Shown here piece after piece: positions 1-6,792 of a stretch of 7,957 nucleotides of DNA. Source of the stretch: an uncultured Paracoccaceae bacterium (GTDB lineage: Bacteria > Pseudomonadota > Alphaproteobacteria > Rhodobacterales > Rhodobacteraceae); contig CALCPC010000511.1 of the NCBI GenBank assembly GCA_937900975.1, positions 1 to 7,957 of the forward strand. The letters run 5' to 3'. The position numbers were made by a program, and so were the translations under genes. The first letter of the stretch is position 1, and the number at the start of each line of letters is the position of its first letter. The notes under the pieces were generated by a model. That model worked only from the letters and a program-made list of their open reading frames with translations. It was not told the origin of the DNA and ran no database searches.

Positions 1-2055
1 AGCCGTGCCCCGCTCTTCGCCATCGAGCTGATAGTCGGCAAGAACGATGTCGGGCGGCATGCCGATATCCCCAACCATCTTGAGCGCTTCGGCCGTTGAC
101 CGCGCGGCCAGAACGCTGGCCCCCCACCGCTCAAGCCGGGCGATGGTGGCGAACAGAACATCCTCGTCGTTCTCAACCACCAGCACGATCTGGTCCAGCG
201 CCGTGTCGTCCTGATCCGCGAGAAGGCGCATCGGCTCCTTACCCGGTTGATCCGTCCCGATCGCGTCCATTTCCAGATGAAACACCGACCCCCGGCCGGG
301 TTTGGAGCGGACCCAGACCCGATGCCCGAAATTCCGGCAGGTCCGCTCCACGATGGACAGACCCAGGCCGACCCCGGTGTTGGGGCGGGCGTCGCCGGTG
401 CGCGTGAACTCCCGAAAGATGATCTCCTGATCCTTCAGCGCGATGCCAACGCCCGTATCCCAGACCTCCAGCACGATCTTGTCGCCGCGTCTGCGGCACC
501 CCACAAGCACCCGTCCGCCGGGCGGTGTGTACTGGATGGCAGTGACCACCTGATTCTGCACCGACCGCAAAAGGTAAAGCGGATCGGACCGCACCACGGT
601 TGTCGACGACACGACCGTCAAAGCGACGTTCTTTTCCGCCGCCACCAGGGCCTGTTCGGCATGGACGGCCTCCAGAATGCTGCTCAGACTGACATTCGAC
701 GGGCTGACAGCGGTGTGGTCGGAGCTTTCGAGCCGCGAGATGTCCAAAAGCGAGCGCAGCAGATACTCGGCCGAGGCAAAGGCGCCGTCCAGCCGCTCTA
801 CGGTGGTGCTGAGACCGGTGCCGTAGGCGGCTTCCTTCAGGGTCGAGATCAGCAGCTTGGCGGCGTTTATGGGCTGCAGCAGGTCGTGACTGGCCGCGGC
901 CAGAAACCGGGTCTTGGAGGCCACGGCCTCCTCTGCCCGTTCCTTGGCGAGCCGCAACTCCTCCTCCACCCGCGCCTTGGTCTCGTATTGCTCGGTCAGC
1001 CGGGCGTTGGCCTCGGTCAGTGCGGCCGTCCGCTCGAACACCCGCGTCTCCAGCGTCTCGGTGGTGCGGGCTTCGAGGGTGACGTCGGTCAGCTCGATCA
1101 GAAACCCGCCATCGGGCAAAGTGCTTGCCTGGACGTTCAGCACCCGCTCCCGCCCGGGCCGGACGCGCCGCTCAAACCGCCCGCGCGCGCGCAACTGCCG
1201 GCGCCAGTGCGCCGCCGAGAACATGGCTTCATCCCCAGGCAGAGCGCGCGCGCCGACATAGTCGAGCAGCCCGTCGCGCGAGGCGCCCACCTGCGCGACG
1301 GTAAGCGGCACGCCCAGCATCTCGCGAAACTGGCGGTTCTGCATCTCGATCTCGCAAGTGGGCGACAGCTTGCACATGCCGGAGCTGGAGTTGTGGAACA
1401 CCGCCTGCAGGTAGTCGGCCTGCCGGTCGATCAGATGCTCCCGCTCGATCCGGGTCCGCCGCACCAGCGAGGTGATCTCGGTGAACAACACCACGATGTT
1501 CAAGGACGAGGTGCGCTGGATCCGGAGTTGATACCACCGATCGTGGGTCAGTTCGAGGACCAGTGAGTTGCTGGGATTGCCCCGCTCACCCTCATCGCCC
1601 GCAAGACCGAGCATCAAGGCCTGGCCCAGCATCTTGCCGTCGGAGGCCAGATAACGGCTCTCCGACATCAACGCGAAGTAGCGGTCTATTTGCATGCCGG
1701 GTGAGATCATCCCGGTCACGTCCGGCAGGAGACGCCGGAAAAGCTCGTTGAACACCTCAAGCTTGCCGTCGGCGAAAAGCGCGCGCCCCTCCTCCATCGA
1801 CGACAGCGCCTCGACAAGGCTCTTGCGGGTCCGCTCCCGATCATAGCGCGCGCTTTCCAGTTCGGTCGTGGCGCGCGCCAGGTCGCGGGACTGGGCGTCG
1901 ATCTTCTCCTGCAGCTCGATGGCCGACTGGAACGCGCTGAAAGCCGACAGGTCCATGTCCTTCTGCCGGCTGGCGCGGCGCATCAGCGCGTCGATGATCT
2001 TGGCCTGCCGGTCAAGCTGGACAGCCGCCGGCTGGCTGGTGTCGATCAGGCTCAT
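1..2055 (-). CDS. Hybrid sensor histidine kinase, NahK/ErcS'-like (PAS-PAS-HisKA-HATPase-REC), 3' end missing
   Basis: The frame is open from ATG at 2055 to the left edge, giving 685 visible residues; perhaps 40-50 more are needed to finish the receiver domain. The N-terminus is charged and coiled-coil-like (about 25-85). Two PAS-like regions follow (about 85-205 and 212-325), then a second coiled coil (about 330-385). The H-box is ASHDLLQP with phosphoacceptor His390. The ATPase domain keeps the G1 box (DTGVGI, Asp533) and the G2 box (NTGVGLGLSIV). In the N-box the usual second Asn is Thr505 (QNQVVTAIQYT). The receiver domain starts near 625 (VVENDED) with likely phosphoacceptor Asp674 in LADYQLD. 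There are no membrane segments, so it is probably cytoplasmic. The start overlaps the FIST stop as ATGA, so the two are likely co-translated. In P. aeruginosa a kinase of this type (NahK) is controlled by the adjacent FIST protein NosP; a similar partnership here is inference. It probably signals to the LuxR-type regulator two genes upstream. Confidence 0.9.
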   Translation of the reverse strand, partial: MSLIDTSQPAAVQLDRQAKIIDALMRRASRQKDMDLSAFSAFQSAIELQEKIDAQSRDLARATTELESARYDRERTRKSLVEALSSMEEGRALFADGKLEVFNELFRRLLPDVTGMISPGMQIDRYFALMSESRYLASDGKMLGQALMLGLAGDEGERGNPSNSLVLELTHDRWYQLRIQRTSSLNIVVLFTEITSLVRRTRIEREHLIDRQADYLQAVFHNSSSGMCKLSPTCEIEMQNRQFREMLGVPLTVAQVGASRDGLLDYVGARALPGDEAMFSAAHWRRQLRARGRFERRVRPGRERVLNVQASTLPDGGFLIELTDVTLEARTTETLETRVFERTAALTEANARLTEQYETKARVEEELRLAKERAEEAVASKTRFLAAASHDLLQPINAAKLLISTLKEAAYGTGLSTTVERLDGAFASAEYLLRSLLDISRLESSDHTAVSPSNVSLSSILEAVHAEQALVAAEKNVALTVVSSTTVVRSDPLYLLRSVQNQVVTAIQYTPPGGRVLVGCRRRGDKIVLEVWDTGVGIALKDQEIIFREFTRTGDARPNTGVGLGLSIVERTCRNFGHRVWVRSKPGRGSVFHLEMDAIGTDQPGKEPMRLLADQDDTALDQIVLVVENDEDVLFATIARLERWGASVLAARSTAEALKMVGDIGMPPDIVLADYQLDGEERGTA

Positions 2056-3209
2056 GTCAGGCCGTCGGCATCGGTGCCGAAAAAGGCGATGCCCACAAAG
2101 GTCTGGTTCATATGCAGCCCGCGGTGCTGCTCGCCGAAGGTGTTGAAGCCATAGACGCGGCGGTCCCGCAACACCGCCGACACCGCGCCGCTCAACTGCT
2201 TGTGCTCGATCTCAAGCTTGCGCAGCGCGCAGTCGAAACCAAGGATGAAATCCGGCGCTCGCCCGCTGCAGTCGGCGATGGCCAACCCGTCCGTCAGCGT
2301 CGCCATGATCTCGCGCCCCTTGCCGAGCGACATGATAAGCCCGTCGTCGATGGCCGCCAGAAAGGACAGGGCATGACCCTCGGTCGCGTCGCTGATGGCG
2401 CGGACATAATGGTTTTGGTTGTGCTCCACCAGCATCGGGTTTTCCGCAAAGACTTGCGGCGACAGATCCTCGACCTTGCAACCGACAAGCCGCGCGTATT
2501 CGCAGGCCGCCGGAGCGCCGTTGATCTCATAGACCAGACGCTCCCGCGGGTTGGCCTCCGTGATCACGACCTGCCGGTCGGTGGGCAGGAAATGGTCGAA
2601 GCCGAGACCCTGGAACCCCAGATTGGTCTCCAAAAGGACAAGGAGTGCCGCGTCGCGAGGGAACGTGGCGTTGTGCAGCACGAAGGTCTCTTCGAACCGC
2701 AACCCGTCCCCGGCCGAGCCCCCGAAAACCGGCATGTCGTCCAGCACGTTGGACAGCGCCGAGATCAGCAGATCCTCCTGCTTGGACAGCCCGTCGGCAA
2801 AGACCAGCGCCAGCCGGTTCCAACCCGCAGTGTGCGAGAAGTTCTCGGCCAACCGCTTGGCATGGGTCGCGATCCCGGTGATCTGAAGGGGATTCAGAGG
2901 TTCGAACAGGATTGAGGCACAGCGAAAATGCGCCTTGGGGAAGGCCAGCACCAGAAAGGCCTCGGTCTCGTAGCCCATCTCGGTGATTTGCCCGGCCGAG
3001 GTGCAGCCAAAGACCGGCACCCCGCCGCAGCGCTGACCAAGCGCGGCCGCCAGCGCCTCCAGATCATGGCCCTGGGGCACGAAAACCAGCAGGAACCGCG
3101 TCTCGTCGAGCGCCAGCGCCTCCGTCGCCTCCCGCACGGCGGTTGCGGCATCGCGGCTGTGGGACACACCGACGGTGACATAGGCGGGCGTGGGGACGGT
3201 GTCGCGCAT
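2052..3209 (-). CDS. FIST-domain sensory protein, NosP-like
   Basis: This 385-residue protein has FIST N and FIST C domains and no signal peptide or membrane helix, so it should be cytoplasmic. FIST hallmarks are GCTSAGQI at 68-75, GGSAGDGL at 163-170, and the C-terminal YGFNTFGEQ (353-361) followed by HMNQTF with His362 and His366. FIST domains were proposed as small-ligand sensors. The best-studied member, P. aeruginosa NosP, binds haem and nitric oxide and modulates the adjacent kinase NahK. The same arrangement here, with ATGA overlap into a NahK-like kinase, supports a NosP-like role. I cannot identify the haem ligand from sequence alone; conserved His residues are only candidates. The gene lies 9 bases after the response regulator stop. 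ATG at 3209 has only a weak G-rich upstream stretch, so translation may depend on coupling. The family call is firm; the ligand (haem/NO, or another small molecule) is inferred. Confidence 0.88.
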   Translation of the reverse strand: MRDTVPTPAYVTVGVSHSRDAATAVREATEALALDETRFLLVFVPQGHDLEALAAALGQRCGGVPVFGCTSAGQITEMGYETEAFLVLAFPKAHFRCASILFEPLNPLQITGIATHAKRLAENFSHTAGWNRLALVFADGLSKQEDLLISALSNVLDDMPVFGGSAGDGLRFEETFVLHNATFPRDAALLVLLETNLGFQGLGFDHFLPTDRQVVITEANPRERLVYEINGAPAACEYARLVGCKVEDLSPQVFAENPMLVEHNQNHYVRAISDATEGHALSFLAAIDDGLIMSLGKGREIMATLTDGLAIADCSGRAPDFILGFDCALRKLEIEHKQLSGAVSAVLRDRRVYGFNTFGEQHRGLHMNQTFVGIAFFGTDADGLT

Positions 3210-3218
3210 GCCCGGGGC

Positions 3219-3938
3219 CTAGCGGTTCAGAAAGGCGCGCGCCTCGGGGTCGTCGCTGGGATTGGTCGCGAGGGCAGCCTCGACCAGCACGGCCGCCTGG
3301 GTACGGTTGTTCACCTCAAGCCGGCGCAACAGCGCGGTGATATGCGCCTTAACCGTGGCTTCGGCCAGCGACAGTTCATAGGCGATCTGCTTGTTGGGCT
3401 TACCGGCGCAGATCAGCCGCATGATCTTTTGTTGCTGCGGGGTCAGCGATGCCAACATCGGGTTCATCTCGCTGCCACAGCGCCGGTGCGCGGCCGCGTC
3501 CCCGTGCGCTTGAAAGGCGTGCGGCACATGGGTCTCGCCCTCCGCGATCCGGGCCAGAACGGCGCGCAACTCCTGCGCGGAGCTGTCCTTGGGCAGGAAA
3601 CCGATGGCGCCCTCGCGCAGAAGCGACTGCACCAGCGCCGCGGATGCCAACGACGAAATCACGAGCACGGGCGTATCTGGCAGATGCCTGCGCAACCGCA
3701 TGAAACCCGAGATCCCGGTCACATCGGGCAGCTTTAGGTCGAACATCACCAGCTCCGGCGCAAAGCCGCCCTCAAGGCAGGCGATCGCCTCGTTCAGCGT
3801 CTCGGCCTTCTCGATCCGGCAGCAAGGGAAGGCCAGTTCAAGCGCGGCGGCCAGGGCATCGCTGTAAAGGGGATGGTCGTCGACGATAAGGACGGATTCA
3901 TACGTCCGGGCGACCAGTCGCTCCCTCTCGGTTTGCAT
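3219..3938 (-). CDS. Two-component response regulator, NarL/LuxR (FixJ-type) family
   Basis: The 239-residue protein has a receiver domain at about 14-130 with acidic Asp20/Asp21, phosphoacceptor Asp67 (MFDLKLPD), switch Ser95/Ser96 and Lys117 (LPKDSS). A LuxR-type helix-turn-helix follows at about 163-222 (LTPQQQKIMRLICAGKPNKQIA, then the recognition helix around ATVKAHITALLRRL). It is a DNA-binding transcription factor, presumably phosphorylated through the hybrid kinase in the same operon. ATG at 3938 is chosen because GGGAGG ends 5 bases upstream; the frame stays open to 4019, but that extension is in non-coding-looking sequence without a ribosome binding site. The interdomain linker (about 137-154) is unusually rich in His and ends in Cys. 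Relatives include the regulators of PQQ alcohol dehydrogenase genes in Pseudomonas (AgmR/ErbR, EraR) and FlhR of Paracoccus formaldehyde oxidation; which one is closest cannot be decided here. It is the first gene of the signalling block and follows a gap of about 100 bases. Confidence 0.92.
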   Translation of the reverse strand: MQTERERLVARTYESVLIVDDHPLYSDALAAALELAFPCCRIEKAETLNEAIACLEGGFAPELVMFDLKLPDVTGISGFMRLRRHLPDTPVLVISSLASAALVQSLLREGAIGFLPKDSSAQELRAVLARIAEGETHVPHAFQAHGDAAAHRRCGSEMNPMLASLTPQQQKIMRLICAGKPNKQIAYELSLAEATVKAHITALLRRLEVNNRTQAAVLVEAALATNPSDDPEARAFLNR

Positions 3939-4037
3939 GTTATCCTCCCATTGGGGGTTTGACGCACAGCACCAACCCCTTCTTGCCCTCAACCGTACCG
4001 GGTGGGCTCCAGTTTTCAAGGTTTCTGGTGTCGCGGC
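3939..4037 (-). promoter_or_regulatory. Intergenic leader, presumed promoter region of the response regulator-FIST-kinase operon
   Basis: This is the only sizeable non-coding stretch in the window and separates the BatD-like stop from the response regulator start. It is less GC-dominated than its surroundings. A TTGAAA hexamer (minus strand 4019-4014) could be a -35 element, but the sequence 17-18 bases downstream (ACGGTT or CGGTTG) is a poor -10. The TTGAAA lies within an interrupted inverted repeat, CCAG-N12-CTGG, at 4009-4028, which could be an operator. A promoter here is inferred mainly from position: a new functional block begins after a run of overlapping genes. Read-through from the Bat block is possible, since no terminator is evident. 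Confidence 0.4.
3944..3949 (-). promoter_or_regulatory. Strong ribosome binding site of the response regulator
   Basis: On the minus strand GGGAGG is followed by ATAAC and then ATG at 3938. This near-consensus site fixes the start of the regulator over the longer open frame. It partly overlaps a small inverted repeat (CCCAATGGG, 3947-3955) that could weakly pair with the G-rich part of the site. Confidence 0.8.
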
Positions 4038-4050
4038 CTATCCGGGCCGC
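4033..4050 (-). other. Perfect 6-bp hairpin over the stop of the BatD-like gene
   Basis: GCGGCC, a six-base loop and GGCCGC form a perfect GC stem that includes the TAG stop at 4040-4038. No run of T follows on the minus strand, so it does not meet the pattern of an intrinsic terminator. It could stabilise the 3' end of the upstream transcript or be a chance product of GC-rich sequence. Confidence 0.3.
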
Positions 4051-5228
4051 TTTAGGAAGGCGCGGGCGAAGGTGCGCAGGTCGGGTTTTGGCTGATCGGG
4101 CGCGAAAAGCGCGCGGTCGAAACGGCCGAGCAGCGCCGTCCGCTGCGCCGTCGGCCCGTCGCGGCGCAAAAGGGCCGCAGCGACGAGTCTGGCGCCGTGT
4201 GCGTCGTCCCGCCGGGACGCCGCCGTCAGCGCGCGCGCCAGCGGATCGAGGCTGGGGAACCGCCGCAGCGCGGCCGGCCCGAAATCGCCCCGCCCGCGCA
4301 TCACCAAGGCCAGTCCGCCGAAAAACACCGGCAGCGCCGCCAGCAGCGCCGGCCAACCTGGCAACCCTGCAGGCGCGGGCGCGGACCGATCCGGCCGCGG
4401 GGCCTCAGGCACGACATCGCCGTAAGCCACGCGCTGCGCCGAAATCTCAACCGTGCGCTGCGTCCGCGTCCGCGTGTCGTAGTAGTCAACGCTCAGCGGT
4501 TCCACGATGGTCGAGACATCATTGCTGGGCCGGATCGTCCAGCGCCAGAAGGCATAGGTGATCGGCCCCTCGGGCGAAAGCTCCACCAGCCGCTTTTCGG
4601 GATGCGGAAAGATCACGGCCGAGGGCGAGGTCAGTTCGGGCATCGGCGGGATCATTTCGGGCGTGACCCCCAGCGCCTCCAGCCGCACGACCCGCAGCAC
4701 CCCCTCGCCGGGCTTGAGGAGCGCGGGCGAATTCGACCACTGATCCGAGACCTTGAGGCTGCGCGTCGGAAACCACCACCCCGCGTCCGCGGGCGCCGGT
4801 GCCACCTCGATCGTCACCGGGGCCGACGCGATCTGATGCTCGAACCAGTCATCGGCCTCGTCCGTCAGCGTCAGCTTGTGAGCAAAGGCGCCGATGGTCA
4901 GCGTGCCGGCCCGGTCGGGATAAATCGCCATGCGCCGTGCGAACGTCTTGACCAGGCGCCCGTCGATCCGCTCCTCCGCCCATGTGTCGGGCCCAAGCTG
5001 GGCCCAACTGAACCCGTCGAAATCGGGCTGGACCAGGGTCTCGCGGGTGATGTGGCGCGTGTACTGGCCGCGGATGGTCAGCAGCACCATCTCGCGCACG
5101 AAGGGCGTGTGTGCGCTGGCCTCGACCTCGACCGAAAGCTGTAACTCCCCCGGCAGAACGGCGCGCGTCTGCGCCAGCGCCAGCGGAGTGGTGATCAGCC
5201 AGAGGGCGAGGATCAGAAGCGCCCTCAT
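4038..5228 (-). CDS. BatD-like membrane-anchored protein
   Basis: The 396-residue product starts with a signal peptide (hydrophobic 3-17, probable cleavage after LALA near residue 19). A beta-rich ectodomain follows to about 285. It has BatD-like features: FVREMVLLTI near the N-terminus and a second module with WSNSPALLKPGEGVLRVVRL, a Pro-rich MIPPMPEL turn and a closing VEPLSVDYYD strand. One membrane helix lies at about 291-310, followed by a cytoplasmic tail of about 84 residues. BatD proteins belong to Bat (aerotolerance) operons with MoxR ATPases and VWA proteins, and are thought to act with them in a periplasmic or inner-membrane complex; the molecular role is not settled. The ATG overlaps the TPR stop as ATGA, and GAGG lies 7 bases upstream. 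It is the last gene of the overlapping block. Confidence is good for the family, low for a specific biochemical activity. Confidence 0.8.
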   Translation of the reverse strand: MRALLILALWLITTPLALAQTRAVLPGELQLSVEVEASAHTPFVREMVLLTIRGQYTRHITRETLVQPDFDGFSWAQLGPDTWAEERIDGRLVKTFARRMAIYPDRAGTLTIGAFAHKLTLTDEADDWFEHQIASAPVTIEVAPAPADAGWWFPTRSLKVSDQWSNSPALLKPGEGVLRVVRLEALGVTPEMIPPMPELTSPSAVIFPHPEKRLVELSPEGPITYAFWRWTIRPSNDVSTIVEPLSVDYYDTRTRTQRTVEISAQRVAYGDVVPEAPRPDRSAPAPAGLPGWPALLAALPVFFGGLALVMRGRGDFGPAALRRFPSLDPLARALTAASRRDDAHGARLVAAALLRRDGPTAQRTALLGRFDRALFAPDQPKPDLRTFARAFLKRPG

Positions 5229-5899
5229 CGCGGATCCTCGGCCTCGGGCGGGGCCAGTCCCAGCTTCGCGCGCCGCTTGGCCTCATGGCCGATGCGCGCC
5301 TTGAGGTACTCCCCCGGGACATCTGAGAGCTGGGCGAGCCAGCGCTCATCGGCGACCATGAACGCATCGTCGAAGATCCGGCGCACCCCGAGACGCCCCC
5401 GGCTGTCAAGCTCGGCCAGCCCCAGCATGGTGTTGCTGTTGGTGACCTCGTCACCCGTCCCCGCGGCGCGCCCGTTGCCCTGGGCCACGAAGCCCTCGGC
5501 CTCGGGTCCGGTCTCGCGCTTGGGAATGAGGCCGAGCGCATCGGGGTCGAGGCCGAGGCCGGCGAAATAGGCCGCCACCAGATCGAAATTCGCCCGGGCG
5601 TCATCGTCGCCCGCCGCAATCGCCAGATCATAGGCCTCAAGCGCGGCGGCGTAGGCGCCCGCCCGGGCCTGGGCATTGCCCAGATTGTACTGCGCCCCGG
5701 CCCCCCGAAACGCCTCGGCCGCGCCGCCCATGTCCCCGGCGCGGTAGAGCGCCGTGCCGCGCCAGCCCGGATCCTCAAGCAACGCCGCCGCCGGCCCCGG
5801 CAGGCCGAGCGCAAGCAGGATCCGGCCGAAAGGGGCCGCCCCGCCAAGGAGGATCGCCAGTGCCAGCGCAAAGGCTGTGAGGGCGGCCAGCGCCCTCAT
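5225..5899 (-). CDS. Membrane-anchored TPR protein, MxaK/BatC-like
   Basis: The 224-residue protein begins with a hydrophobic N-terminal segment (about 4-21) that is probably an uncleaved anchor or signal. A TPR-like helical pair region follows at about 46-107, with AGDMGGAAEAFRGAGAQYNL and then GNAQARAGAYAAALEAYDLA as typical repeat signatures. After about residue 125 the protein no longer looks like TPR and carries a charged segment ending in a Lys/Arg-rich stretch. ATG at 5899 is chosen over the much longer open frame because it gives the hydrophobic start and an ATGA overlap with the BatB-like gene; the extended part is an antisense-like low-complexity Gly/Ala/Arg frame overlapping that gene. 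It also overlaps the BatD-like start as ATGA. TPR proteins in this position are thought to be scaffolds for the VWA and BatD partners. No enzymatic motif is visible. Confidence 0.8.
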   Translation of the reverse strand: MRALAALTAFALALAILLGGAAPFGRILLALGLPGPAAALLEDPGWRGTALYRAGDMGGAAEAFRGAGAQYNLGNAQARAGAYAAALEAYDLAIAAGDDDARANFDLVAAYFAGLGLDPDALGLIPKRETGPEAEGFVAQGNGRAAGTGDEVTNSNTMLGLAELDSRGRLGVRRIFDDAFMVADERWLAQLSDVPGEYLKARIGHEAKRRAKLGLAPPEAEDPR

Positions 5900-6792
5900 G
5901 CCGCCCGCCGCCGGAACAACAGCAGCATCGGGATCAGCGCCAGCGCCAGCAACAGCCGCCCGTGATCCGCCCAGAAGAGCAGCGGATAGTCCTGCCGCTC
6001 CAGCCGCGTGCGGGCATCCTCGGCCAGCCAGGCCGTCAGCGCCTCGACCTCTCCCAGCCCAAAGACCCGCCCGCCGCCCACGGTCGCATGGCTCGCGGCG
6101 GCGGCTGTCGGGCCGCGCGCGATCCCCGAAAGCCGCGCGCCCAGCGCCGCCCGCGCCTCGGCCTCGGCCAGCGAGGCCGGCCCCCGCCCCCCCCCGTCGC
6201 TGAGCAGCAGGACATCGCCCGCCACCACGCCCCCCTCCCGCAGCATTCGCGCGGCCAGCGCCAGCCCCCGCTCGGGCCGCGAGCCGGGGTCGGGCACCGT
6301 CTCGGCGTCGATCAGCGAGACGGTCTGGCCAAGCTGCAGATGGTCCATCGTGAGGTCGGTCGCCACATAGGCGTCGCCAGCGAAGACAACCGTACCGCCG
6401 GGCCGCGTGCCGAGCCCCGCGACGGCGAACCGCGACAGGGTCAGCGCCTGCGGCCAGCGCGGGTCCTCGACCACGCTGGCGGAGGCGTCGACGACCAGAA
6501 CCACCCCGTCGAGGTTGCGATAGCTCAGGCTGTCGCGCCGCTCCACCGCCGGTCCCGCCAGGGCGAGCACGGCCAGCGCCGCAACACCGAGGGCCGCGAG
6601 CAACGGCAGGTTGCGCGCCTGCGGCTCGACCTTGCCGAGCATCGCCAGCGCGCGCAAAAGCGCGGGGTCGGCCGCCCGGCGCCAGTCCCCCAGCCCGCGG
6701 CTGCGGCGCAGCATCCACCAGCCGAGACCCGCCACCACCGGCAGGGCAACAAGCCAGAGCGGCCGCAGAAGCGTGATCTCAAGCCCCTCCAT
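5896..6792 (-). CDS. Second VWA-domain membrane protein, BatB/MxaL-like
   Basis: The 298-residue protein has N-terminal membrane helices at about 10-28 and 62-80, a VWA domain at about 95-260, and a C-terminal helix at about 270-292. The metal-site motif DASAS is at 102-106 and the later Asp at 199 (LLLSDGG). The Thr normally found in the middle of the metal site has no clear counterpart: the matching region (about 168-177) reads DPGSRPERGL. The domain should face the periplasm or lie at the membrane surface between the anchors, paired with the preceding BatA-like protein. ATG at 6792 is preferred because it overlaps the upstream stop as TGATG and has a G-rich stretch upstream. A GTG at 6807 would add five residues but has no visible ribosome binding site. 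The 3' end overlaps the TPR gene as ATGA. Confidence 0.85.
   Translation of the reverse strand: MEGLEITLLRPLWLVALPVVAGLGWWMLRRSRGLGDWRRAADPALLRALAMLGKVEPQARNLPLLAALGVAALAVLALAGPAVERRDSLSYRNLDGVVLVVDASASVVEDPRWPQALTLSRFAVAGLGTRPGGTVVFAGDAYVATDLTMDHLQLGQTVSLIDAETVPDPGSRPERGLALAARMLREGGVVAGDVLLLSDGGGRGPASLAEAEARAALGARLSGIARGPTAAAASHATVGGGRVFGLGEVEALTAWLAEDARTRLERQDYPLLFWADHGRLLLALALIPMLLLFRRRAA

Noticed and set aside
247..1566. Long plus-strand open frame (439 codons) opposite the histidine kinase
   Set aside because: It is antisense to a gene with intact H, G1 and G2 boxes. Its product is Gly/Pro/His/Gln-rich without a recognisable domain, as expected for a shadow frame in GC-rich DNA.
2112..3737. 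Plus-strand open frames (267 and 269 codons) opposite the FIST and response regulator genes
   Set aside because: No recognisable domain, no plausible ribosome binding site context, and both are antisense to clear protein families.
3939..4019. N-terminal extension of the response regulator to 4019
   Set aside because: GGGAGG just before ATG 3938 and the normal receiver-domain start favour the shorter form; the extension lacks a ribosome binding site.
4020..4050. Intrinsic terminator between the Bat block and the signalling block
   Set aside because: The hairpin at 4033-4050 is not followed by a T run on the minus strand, so termination cannot be claimed.
4197..5144. Plus-strand open frame (315 codons) opposite the BatD-like gene
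   Set aside because: The translation is Arg/Pro/His-rich low complexity with no domain, and the opposite strand encodes a protein with signal peptide and membrane helix.
4849..5871. Minus-strand open frame of 340 codons spanning the TPR and BatD-like genes
   Set aside because: It is an out-of-frame reading of both genes, Arg/Ser/Pro-rich, with no domain.
5900..6718. Upstream extension of the TPR frame to 6718
   Set aside because: The extension lies wholly within the BatB-like gene in another frame and is Gly/Ala/Arg low complexity. The ATG at 5899 gives a hydrophobic N-terminus and an ATGA overlap.
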